From positions 1,619,501-1,683,500 of the forward strand of contig NZ_JAUFPZ010000002.1 of assembly GCF_030409505.1 (NCBI RefSeq): 64,000 bases of DNA, read 5' to 3'. Below, in pieces: positions 16,891 to 24,433 of this stretch; position 1 is the first letter of the stretch; the number at the start of each line of letters is the position of its first letter. The stretch comes from Zunongwangia endophytica. Lineage in GTDB: Bacteria; Bacteroidota; Bacteroidia; Flavobacteriales; Flavobacteriaceae. Under the pieces are notes generated by a model. It made no database searches. It had not been told where the DNA came from and saw nothing but the letters and a program-made list of their open reading frames with translations. A program made the position numbers and the translations under genes.

Positions 16891-18360
16891 TTATTTAAGT
16901 CGCTCCAATTCTTCGTCTATATTTTTCTGTAGAGTTGCGTCTTTTATATTTTTTCCGAAGGAATATTTTAAACCTATGGCTATTTCCTGTCCGTCTGCAA
17001 AAAACAGGCTGTTGGTATAAATGTTATTGATTTGATAGGTTTCCCCATAATTCATTTGTTGAAAAATGTCATTAAAGTTTAAACTCACTTGCAATTTTTC
17101 GAAAAAAGTTCTGGAAAAGGATGCTCCTAAAACAAACATGGAATTTCTTTTATAAATTCCTTCATGTCTGGTAGTCTGTCCCCGAAAGTTAATAGCGAAT
17201 TGAGTTTTGGGGATTATATCAATCTCATTATGGGAATAATAATAAAAAAAAGGTTTGGCTTTCAATGTCTGAATTCCGGCTGCATCCATTATTTCAGAAT
17301 ATGCAAATAAAAGGGAATTGGTAGAAGTTAAGAATTTATAGGATACGGGTGCCGCAAGTTCCAGGTATATTCCATTTTCCCTTTCCAAATTATTGGGAGA
17401 CATAATTAAACGCTCCATCGCTTCATTAAAATCGACGCTATAATACACCGGATCTTTTTCGGTATAATAACCCACCTCAAATGACATTTTTTTCCATTGG
17501 TAATTCAGGGAAACTTCATCAGTATACGTTGGTCTTAAATTTATGTTCCCTGAGAATTCAAGGAATGGATTAAGATAGGCTCTAATTGAACTGGCATTTG
17601 AATAATTGGGTCTTTGAAGGCTTTTTTTGTAATTTATAGACAGTGTATTTTCATTTTCCAGAGTATAATTAAATTGTACTGATGGCAACCAATTGAGGTT
17701 ATTCCGATCTATAACTAAATTTTGTTCTTGTTCATAATTTCCCTTCACTTGGCTTTCCTCTATTCTTAATCCTATGCGATAGTCCCAATTTTTAAAGTTT
17801 CCGGAATGATCGGCATAAGAAGCATAAATGGATTCTTCATAACCATAGTTTTTTGCTTCTGAATTAATATATGTATATGCATTTGCCTTAGCCAATGCCA
17901 GGCTGGCTCCTAAAGCAACAGTAAATATCGAACTAGTTTTATTTTCATAATCAATCCGCATACTGCCCCGTTTGATACCAAAATCCTGATCTCTTAAACC
18001 TGCAAACTGGTATTCTTGCTGGTTAATACTATTGTAAATTTCCGTTTGTAAATCCTGTCCGTACCAGGAATATTGACCACCCAAAAAGAGGTCTTGATTT
18101 TCAGAAAATGATTTACTGAAATTTAATTGGGAAGTCATATAGTTTCTTTCGCCATTATTTTGGGTAAGGGTAAGTATATCTGTACTTTCAAAACCGTCTT
18201 TCAAAAACGTTTCTGTTTCAATGGGAAAATCCTCACTCTGCGTCCTGAAATTGATGCTAGTTGATAGTTTGGTGTCTTCATCAAGATCATAGGATACGTT
18301 AAGCCCGGAAACGATTTGTGGTCTTGGTGCAGATGTAACCACATTAAAAGCGTAGCTGAC
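16891..18360 (-). pseudogene. 5'-truncated TonB-receptor-like outer membrane protein
   Basis: The frame encodes the barrel half of an outer-membrane beta-barrel protein of the OMP_b-brl_3/TonB-receptor-like group. Aromatic strands alternate with phrases such as NWLPSVQFNYTLENENTLS and YKKSLQRPNYSNASSIRAYL (typical form LQRPNYxxLNPF). It ends with a regular C-terminal strand and the tail NIDEELERLK. Homology starts abruptly near 18360 (VSYAFNV) and a stop codon lies in frame at 18376-18378. The signal peptide, regulatory domain and plug domain are therefore missing; a full gene would be about 300 residues longer. A GTG at 18342 could only start a plugless barrel. It is a deletion remnant inside the island, related in type but not closely similar to the receptor at 20093. 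Confidence 0.8.
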
Positions 18361-18493
18361 CGGTTTATGCGCCCGCTAATTCTAAATCCTGTTCTTTTGA
18401 GATCAAAAAGGTAAGGCAGTAAAATTCAAAGTGAACTTATACCTATGAAATGTAGATCGGTCAACGTTTCCAGAATATTGCTAAAGCGAACGT

Positions 18494-18549
18494 GAGCCAA
18501 AAGCAAATATTCCGCTTCAATCCATTAATATTTTTGTTTGCTTTTGGCT
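18494..18549. repeat. long inverted repeat
   Basis: AGCCAAAAGCAAA (18495-18507) pairs perfectly with TTTGCTTTTGGCT (18537-18549). AATATT copies continue the symmetry inside, around a loop of about 29 bases. No T run follows closely enough to make it a typical terminator. Confidence 0.6.
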
Positions 18550-18891
18550 TATGTTCAAGACCATTTCGACGAACCGTTTTGACTGCAACATAGTGAAAGG
18601 AAATATGGTAAGGACTGGTGGGATAATACCCAAATTTCATTTTTATTAATTTTTCACGAAAAAAAACACCTATTTATAGGGCTTTCCAAAGGTTTTCCTG
18701 GAAATTTTGTAAAAAATATTTTATGTTAAAATTATAAGGTATTGAAAATCAGTAAAATAAAAAATAATAACACCGCTCTGCGTGTTATCCTCTTGCTATT
18801 CATTTTTTCGATGTTATCTCTCAAATGAATACAGAAGGTCAAAGAGAATTTACTAAAACTAAAACCATAGATAAATTATAAAATTATTTAG

Positions 18892-19029
18892 ATGAATATG
18901 GAAAATTCCTTATTAGGCTCTTCCTTAATCATTTTAAATTTTATTTTAACTTATTGGTTATTTGTATACCTAAACGTCTTTGTAAGGATATTAATTTTAA
19001 TAGTGGTAAACGTTATTTTTAACAAATAA
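18892..19029 (+). CDS. possible 45-residue hydrophobic protein
   Basis: A short frame encodes MNMENSLLGSSLIILNFILT followed by a second hydrophobic stretch ending NVIFNK. It would be a small membrane protein with one or two spans. It lies 78 bases upstream of the secreted peptide gene on the same strand. In such AT-rich DNA hydrophobic frames arise easily, so this is only a candidate. Confidence 0.25.
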   Translation: MNMENSLLGSSLIILNFILTYWLFVYLNVFVRILILIVVNVIFNK

Positions 19030-19107
19030 AATAATACAACATAACGTTTTATGACATACATTTATTAAAATCAATGAAATATTATTATTTAACTTAAAAC
19101 TTTAATT

Positions 19108-19353
19108 ATGAAAAAATCATTTTATTTTTTCATGTTAGTTGCTGTACTACCATTATTTAGTTTTTCAGAAAACCAAATAAATCACTTAGAAATCTTAATG
19201 AACAGAGATTTTGATGCAGAAGCTTTAGAAGCATATAATGAAATTTTACCCGTTTTTGGTCAACAGGAAGCGACTGAGACTTACCAAGCCGTACACGCTC
19301 AATGTACTCAAGCAGGTGGAGATAGTGAGTTTGAAACTGAAATTGATGGCTAA
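19108..19353 (+). CDS. small secreted peptide (NVEALA-like)
   Basis: An 81-residue product. Residues 1-20 (MKKSFYFFMLVAVLPLFSFS) form a clear signal peptide. The 61-residue remainder is strongly acidic and contains DFDAEALEAYNEI near residues 35-47, reminiscent of the NVEALA motif of small exported Bacteroidota peptides. A single Cys and a Gly-Gly (CTQAGGDSEFETEIDG) lie near the end. NVEALA proteins are short exported peptides of unknown role. The resemblance is weak, and I would also accept 'unknown secreted peptide'. Its stop codon lies inside the next gene's start region (overlap of 8 bases, 19346-19353), so it is translationally coupled to the GLPGLI protein, which suggests a common function. 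Confidence 0.6.
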   Translation: MKKSFYFFMLVAVLPLFSFSENQINHLEILMNRDFDAEALEAYNEILPVFGQQEATETYQAVHAQCTQAGGDSEFETEIDG

Positions 19354-20071
19354 ATTTAGATTTATTTTATTTTTATTTTTTAGTATCAATATGTTTAGTC
19401 AAAATGTCGAAGTAATATATAAGGCATCAGCAAAGCATATTGATACTATTGAAAATGTAAGATCAAGCAATATCATTAGAAAAATCACTAATAATATAAA
19501 TGATATTATGCCTAATATTGATTTTGTTCTAACTAGTAACAATAACTTTTATAATATGACTTATAAAAGGATTATGCCAAATGATCTTCAAAATGAAAAT
19601 TTTTTTAATCTTTCAATTATAAGGGCGTTAGATGGCGTTTTAATCAATGGGGATTTTGAAAAAGGTATGAGTTATTATGAGTCCAGAAATTTAAAAAAAG
19701 TTAGAAGTGTCAATATGGATAACATTGAATGGACTATAACAAAAGAATATAAAAATATAATAGGGTATAAATGTTATAAAGCTATAGGAAGTATAAAAGA
19801 TCCCGATCAAGAAAATAAGCTTACACCCCCTTCAGTTGCTTGGTTTGCACCAGAAATGAACTTTCGTGGAGGACCTACTGCTTACGCAAATCTACCTGGC
19901 TTAATTTTGGAGTTGGAAACTCCTAAAATTATTTTTAAGGCGACGGATTTAAAAATGAAAAGAAATGTAAGCTTAAAAGAACCAAAATATAATTCAGATA
20001 ATATTTTACCGCATAAAGAATGGCAAATATATTTCGAAAAAATGAATCCAATTCCTAAATCGAATAATTAA
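19346..20071 (+). CDS. GLPGLI family protein
   Basis: A 241-residue exported protein of the GLPGLI family, named for the motif that appears here as NLPGLILELE near residues 190-200. The start chosen is the ATG at 19346, which gives the signal peptide MAKFRFILFLFFSINMFSQ. A longer frame upstream has no export signal and only overlaps the peptide gene. Typical family features follow: IGYKCYKAIG near 135 (usual form GYxCxKA), then WFAPEMNFRGGP near 170, where family members have WYTPEIPxxxGP. GLPGLI proteins are found only in Bacteroidota, usually beside TonB-receptor-like genes, and their function is unknown. Here the gene overlaps the small peptide gene by 8 bases and precedes the receptor by 21. 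Confidence 0.9.
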   Translation: MAKFRFILFLFFSINMFSQNVEVIYKASAKHIDTIENVRSSNIIRKITNNINDIMPNIDFVLTSNNNFYNMTYKRIMPNDLQNENFFNLSIIRALDGVLINGDFEKGMSYYESRNLKKVRSVNMDNIEWTITKEYKNIIGYKCYKAIGSIKDPDQENKLTPPSVAWFAPEMNFRGGPTAYANLPGLILELETPKIIFKATDLKMKRNVSLKEPKYNSDNILPHKEWQIYFEKMNPIPKSNN

Positions 20072-20092
20072 AAGAAACTCTACTAATCGTAT

Positions 20093-22765
20093 TTGAAACT
20101 AAAACTACTTTTACTTTTTATCTTAAGCTTTTACTTTAATTGTATTAAAGCCCAAACCTACACTGGCACTGTTAAAGACTCCGCCAATGCGCCGCTTCAT
20201 GGTGCTAACCTTATTGCGATCCCGGATAGTGATGATCTTAATATGGCCTTTTCTATTTCAGATGAGAAAGGGCGATATCGGCTTAACCTGAAAAAAGACA
20301 GTAGCTATGTGATCGAGATTAGTTATTTAGGCTATCAAAAAATCATCGATTCTATTATTGCCAGCCGTGATATTCAAAAAGATTATACCATGCACTTCAG
20401 TAACGAAAGCCTGGAAGAAGTCCTTATCAAAAAGAAAATGGCGGTGGTGGTAAAAGAAGATACCACCATTTACCGTACCGATGTTTTTAAAACCGGTGAA
20501 GAGCGTAAGCTCCGCGAAGTTCTAAACAAGTTACCGGGCGTGGAAGTAGACCGTGAAGGGATCATTACCGTAAATGGTAAAAAGGTGGATAAATTAATGG
20601 TCGACGGGAAAACATTTTTCACCGGGGACTCTAAACTTGCCGTAGAAAATATTCCTGCCGATGCCATAGATGAAGTCGAAGTGTTGGATAATTACAGCGA
20701 AATCCCGTTTTTAAAAGGTCTGGAAGACAGTGATAAAATGGCGATGAACATTAAACTCTCTGAGGGTAAAAAGAAATTTGCTTTTGGTGATATCGAAGTT
20801 GGCGGTGGTGTAGAAGATCGCTATTCCCTGCATCCTACCTTGTTTTATTACAGCCCGAAAACCTCAGTAAATGTTATAGGGGATTTTAATAATACCGGGC
20901 AAAAGTCTTTTTCTATGCAGGATTATATCAATTTTGAAGGTGGTTATTTATCACTAATGGATCGGCCTAATGCAAGCAATATTTATAATGATGATTTTGC
21001 ACAATTTCTACGGAATGAAGATTTTACCTATAACAAAAATGAATTTGGCGCTTTTAACATTGCCCAGGAAATTACGAGTGAACTCGATCTAAATGCTTAC
21101 AGCATTATCTCCAATAATAAACTAAAAACGCTCGAAGAATACAACATTACCTACATCGATGAAGAGCGCGGGTTGGATGAATTTCGCGAAACCCGGCAAA
21201 ACAACGATCTATTTTTTACACTAAATAAATTGCAATTGCGCTATCGCCCAAATGCCGATGAAGATCTTACGTACGATGCCTATGTAAAAACATCTTCGGC
21301 TACAGCAAACGGAATTTTAAATTCATTTACTCCGGTAGATTCTACATTTATCAATACGATGGCAAAGCCCGATGGGATCGATTTTACACAACATCTAAAT
21401 TACAGCAAACAGTTTTCTTTCGAGCATACCACTACACTAAATGTCGATTATAAATATTCTAAGAACGAAAACGACAACGATTGGTTATTTAACGAGCCTA
21501 TTTTTAATACGATTATTCCGTTTGTAGAAGAAGACAGTCTGCATTTATTTCAGCAGGTAAATACTACGCTCAACCAAGCCAGTTTAGATCTGAAGCATTA
21601 TTGGGTTTTAAATAATACCAATCATATTTATCCGGCATTAGGGATCAGTTTTTCAGATCAGGGTTTTAGTACTCTCGACGAGCAACAATTGGATTCCGGA
21701 GAAATTAATAGTTTTACGGAAGCCGATTTTAATAATGATGTTCATTACCGGTTGGTCGATCAATATGTAGGCTTTCAGTATAAAACCATGTTTGGCGATC
21801 TTATTTTAAAACCAGGTCTTTTTTATCATTACTACCTGTGGCAGGTGACCCAGTTTGCTGATGAAATTACCAATGAAACAAAGCCAGTAGTATTGCCTGA
21901 ATTTGAAAGTGAATATAAACTTGGGGGTTCAGAAAAATTACGATTAAATTACATTATGCGTTCCAGTTTTGCCAATGCATCAAGTTATGCCAATCGCTAT
22001 CGCTTAAGTAGTTTTAACCGCATTTATCGGGGCAATGAAAATCTTGAAAATCAATTATACCACACGCTGTTATTAAGCTATTATAAGTTTAGCCTTTTTA
22101 AAGGCATTAATTATAATTTCTTTTTTAATTATTCGAATAGGGTAAATTCCATTTTGAATACAACCATTTTAGAAGGAATAAATCAGATCTCGAGTCCCGT
22201 TTATACCAATTTGCCCAATGAAACCTATAGCTTTCGTGGTTCTTTTACCAAGCGACTCAATGATTTTCGATTGACGGTAGATGGGAATGCTGCGCTGTCT
22301 AGTTATAGGCGAATCGTAAACCAGAATATCATCGCTTATGATTCTGAACATTATGGTTACGGCCTGCGAATACGAACTACTTTTGATGACCTGCCAAATT
22401 TAGATGTGGGCTACGAACATGAATTTAGTGCTTTTGGATCGGATAATTTTCAGAATAGATTTGTACAATTTCAACCTTTTGCCCGTTTAGAATATGATTT
22501 TTTAAACGGATTTATTCTAAAAGCCGATTACGAATATAATTATTACCAAAATCAGGAAAACGATCAGGTGAACCGTTTTCAGATAGGAAATGCCTCGCTG
22601 TTTTATAATAAATTAGATAGTGCCTGGAGTTTTGAGGTGGAAGTCAATAATATGCTGGATGCCAAATTCCGAAGGGAAAATTCTTTTTCAGAATTCATCG
22701 TTACCGATAGCCGTGTTTATCTACAACCAAGAACCGTTCTCTTGAAAATTGCTTATAAGCTGTAA
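20093..22765 (+). CDS. TonB-receptor-like outer membrane protein with carboxypeptidase-like domain
   Basis: An 890-residue outer membrane protein. The TTG at 20093 is the only start available, because a stop lies three codons upstream, and it gives the signal peptide MKLKLLLLFILSFYFNCIKA. Residues 23-105 are a carboxypeptidase-D regulatory-like domain (GTVKDSANAPLHGANLIAIP). A plug-like domain follows at about 130-215 (REVLNKLPGVEVDREGIITV, then GKKVDKLMVDGKTFF). The rest is a long aromatic beta barrel. It belongs to the receptor-like group usually found after GLPGLI genes. With the preceding peptide and GLPGLI genes it forms a three-gene cassette. Base composition is less AT-rich than that of the two upstream genes. 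The stop codon sits in the loop of a terminator shared with the integrase. Confidence 0.88.
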   Translation: MKLKLLLLFILSFYFNCIKAQTYTGTVKDSANAPLHGANLIAIPDSDDLNMAFSISDEKGRYRLNLKKDSSYVIEISYLGYQKIIDSIIASRDIQKDYTMHFSNESLEEVLIKKKMAVVVKEDTTIYRTDVFKTGEERKLREVLNKLPGVEVDREGIITVNGKKVDKLMVDGKTFFTGDSKLAVENIPADAIDEVEVLDNYSEIPFLKGLEDSDKMAMNIKLSEGKKKFAFGDIEVGGGVEDRYSLHPTLFYYSPKTSVNVIGDFNNTGQKSFSMQDYINFEGGYLSLMDRPNASNIYNDDFAQFLRNEDFTYNKNEFGAFNIAQEITSELDLNAYSIISNNKLKTLEEYNITYIDEERGLDEFRETRQNNDLFFTLNKLQLRYRPNADEDLTYDAYVKTSSATANGILNSFTPVDSTFINTMAKPDGIDFTQHLNYSKQFSFEHTTTLNVDYKYSKNENDNDWLFNEPIFNTIIPFVEEDSLHLFQQVNTTLNQASLDLKHYWVLNNTNHIYPALGISFSDQGFSTLDEQQLDSGEINSFTEADFNNDVHYRLVDQYVGFQYKTMFGDLILKPGLFYHYYLWQVTQFADEITNETKPVVLPEFESEYKLGGSEKLRLNYIMRSSFANASSYANRYRLSSFNRIYRGNENLENQLYHTLLLSYYKFSLFKGINYNFFFNYSNRVNSILNTTILEGINQISSPVYTNLPNETYSFRGSFTKRLNDFRLTVDGNAALSSYRRIVNQNIIAYDSEHYGYGLRIRTTFDDLPNLDVGYEHEFSAFGSDNFQNRFVQFQPFARLEYDFLNGFILKADYEYNYYQNQENDQVNRFQIGNASLFYNKLDSAWSFEVEVNNMLDAKFRRENSFSEFIVTDSRVYLQPRTVLLKIAYKL

Positions 22766-22778
22766 AACAGCTTATAAT
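22752..22778. terminator. bidirectional hairpin between receptor and integrase
   Basis: TTATAAGCTG (22753-22762) pairs perfectly with CAGCTTATAA (22768-22777). The loop carries the receptor stop codon TAA (22763-22765), and the right arm carries the integrase stop. T or A runs flank it, so it can end both convergent transcripts. Confidence 0.65.
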
Positions 22779-23967
22779 TTCTCCCTCAACTTATCCATAT
22801 CATTAGAAACTTTAGAATCAATCACCCGTGCATAAATTTGGGTCGTAGATAATTTTGTGTGTCCTAAAAGCTTGGAGACTGTTTCTATAGGTACACCATT
22901 GGCTAGCGTTACTGTCGTTGCAAAGGTATGCCTTGCTGCATGAAAACTAAGTGCTTTATTGATCTTGACCGCTTTGGTAATCTCTCTTAAGTATTGATTT
23001 GTTTTTTGGTTGGAATACACCGGAAGTAATATATCACTATTACTTACCCGTGGATGTTCTTTATATTTTTCTAGGATTCATTCTGCTTCTTCCAGAAGTG
23101 GGATTCTAAGCAACGTGTTTGTTTTCATTCGCCTTGTATAAATCCATTTTTTACCATCGATCCCGATTTGAATATGCTTTTTCTTTAGTTCCAATACATC
23201 ACCATAAGGCAATCCGGTATAGCAGCAAAAAACAAAAATATCACGGTTTATGCTAAGCGTAGAGCGTTTAAACTTCTTTTCCTTGATCTTTTGTAATTCT
23301 GCTTTCGATAAATACACCATATCAACATGCTGAAATCGAAGCTTAAATCGTTTAGCAGGGTTCTTTTCAATCCAATCCACATATTCAGCAAGGCGCATAA
23401 GCTTTTTAAAGCGTTCCATATGTTTCATGACGCCATTGTTACTTAAGGATGGTAAATCACGCAGAAATCGCTCAAAACCAAGCGTGAATTGGTAATCGAT
23501 CTTGTTTTAGATAAATGTCCGAGATGTTCCGTTTTTCTCTTAGGTAATTTTTTAGATAGGCTTCTGTAGTCGTATAGTTTTTTAACGTTCCGTATTTCAA
23601 AACACCTTTCATTTTAGTGGAGTGGTAGTCCAGTAATTGGGTTAAGGTGTAGTGTTTTTTATCAATGCCCAGGTATCGTGACTTCACCGCACTGGCTGTA
23701 ATGACCTGATCTTCTTTTTGCAGACTGTCATAAGCTTTATATAAAAGAGCCTTGGTATCGTCTATTTTCTTATTGAGTTGCTGACTTTCCATACTGCTGC
23801 CATTTAACTTGCAGGCTGATTGGTTCCAACGGCTTACATCTAAGCTACGTTTTAGGCTCATTTCAATATAAATGCCGTTAACTGATATTCGGGCATAAAG
23901 GAGGGCTTCTTCTGTTTTTTTTCTTGCGGATGAAAAAAGAAATCATGAATGTTTGAGTGGTACGCAT
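22772..23967 (-). pseudogene. broken tyrosine integrase of the tRNA-Pro island
   Basis: Phage-type integrase of the Bacteroidota class, about 397 residues when repaired. The start at 23967 gives MRTTQTFMISFFIRKKK, the arm-binding domain. An extra A in an 8-A run (T run 23915-23922 on the plus strand) breaks the frame. A core-binding domain follows (LTQLLDYHSTKMKG), then a second one-base insertion near 23501. The catalytic part has CYTGLPYGDV and, after a TGA stop at 23078-23080 following PLLEEAE, the HAARHTFATT box and LLGHTKLSTTQIYARV with the Tyr nucleophile. The last segment (22772-23020) is intact. Three separate lesions indicate a dead gene, although the homopolymer change could be a sequencing error. 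Confidence 0.88.
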
Positions 23968-24065
23968 CGTTTTGTTTTTTTAATGGAACAATAATTAAGG
24001 GTTGAAAGCCAAAACGATCAATATGTACTAAGGGTCATGGGGCTAATCAAGTTACAAAAAATAAG

Positions 24066-24081
24066 CTCACGATTAACTCAC
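24066..24081 (+). repeat. integrase-site-like repeat, right end, copy 1
   Basis: CTCACGATTAACTCAC, identical to the core of the left-end repeat (14912-14927). It lies between the integrase start and the tRNA, where arm-type integrase sites are expected. Confidence 0.5.
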
Positions 24082-24094
24082 GCAAAAAACCAAA

Positions 24095-24118
24095 ACTCAC
24101 GAATAACTCACATTATAA
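24095..24118 (+). repeat. integrase-site-like repeat, right end, copy 2
   Basis: This 24-base stretch contains CTCACGAATAACTCAC, one base different from the left-end copy at 14911-14934. It lies 97 bases from the tRNA attachment repeat. Confidence 0.55.
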
Positions 24119-24215
24119 CTGGTGAAGTTTGGTAGAATTTAACGCATTAAAAAAGGGCAACTACATGAAAACCATATAATTACCCTTTATTAACCAAAAT
24201 TTGGTAGTTTAAAAA

Positions 24216-24228
24216 GTCGGGGTGGCAG
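24216..24228. repeat. proximal attachment-site repeat in tRNA-Pro
   Basis: GTCGGGGTGGCAG covers the 3' end of the tRNA-Pro gene and is repeated at 14835-14847. Confidence 0.75.
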
Positions 24229-24291
24229 GATTCGAACCTGCGGCCTCCTGCTCCCAAAGCAGGCGCGATAACCGGGCTACGCTACACCCCG
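24217..24291 (-). tRNA. tRNA-Pro (anticodon UGG)
   Basis: Read on the minus strand the gene starts CGGGGTGTAGCG and ends CCACCCCGA. The seven-base acceptor stem CGGGGTG/CACCCCG pairs perfectly and the discriminator is A. The anticodon stem-loop CTGCTTTGGGAGCAG gives anticodon TGG, proline. The T loop GGTTCGAATCC is canonical. CCA is not encoded. The 3' end is the insertion site of the integrative island to the left. Confidence 0.97.
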
Positions 24292-24433
24292 AGTTGCAAT
24301 GATTACTCGATTGCGGCTGCAAATATACTAATTCTTTTTGCTCTGCAATGGGAATATTAGATTTTTTCCAAATAAGTTTATTTTATAGATTTTAATACCT
24401 TAAATTACATCTAATCTATAGAACATTTAATAT

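Larger units (their letters stand above)
18361..19107. other. non-coding stretch upstream of the peptide cassette
   Basis: About 750 bases between the truncated receptor (minus) and the peptide gene (plus). It contains a long inverted repeat at 18494-18549 and one small hydrophobic frame at 18892-19029. From about 18700 onward it is extremely AT-rich, as is the start of the cassette. The promoter of the cassette should lie here; TACATTTA near 19057 is one mismatch from the -7 consensus but has no clear -33 partner. Confidence 0.45.
14835..24228. mobile_element. decayed integrative island at tRNA-Pro
   Basis: About 9.4 kb bounded by a 13-bp direct repeat of the tRNA-Pro 3' end. The tyrosine integrase lies next to the tRNA and reads away from it, the standard arrangement. 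Integrase-site-like repeats (CTCACGATTAACTCAC type) occur inside both ends. The cargo is typical accessory DNA: a nuclease-like gene pair, a helicase fragment, a truncated receptor gene, and a peptide-GLPGLI-receptor cassette. The integrase has two frameshifts and a nonsense codon, so the island cannot excise with its own enzyme as read. Base composition changes sharply within the island (18700-20090 is visibly more AT-rich than the receptor gene that follows), pointing to assembly from several sources. Confidence 0.75.

Noticed and set aside
19238..19345. Longer N-terminus for the GLPGLI protein
   Set aside because: These codons lie inside the peptide gene in another frame and would bury the signal peptide. 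The ATG at 19346 gives a proper export signal.
23618..23630. Third copy of the ACCACTC motif
   Set aside because: The complement of this position reads TACCACTCCAC but lies inside integrase coding sequence and lacks the CATATTTT part.
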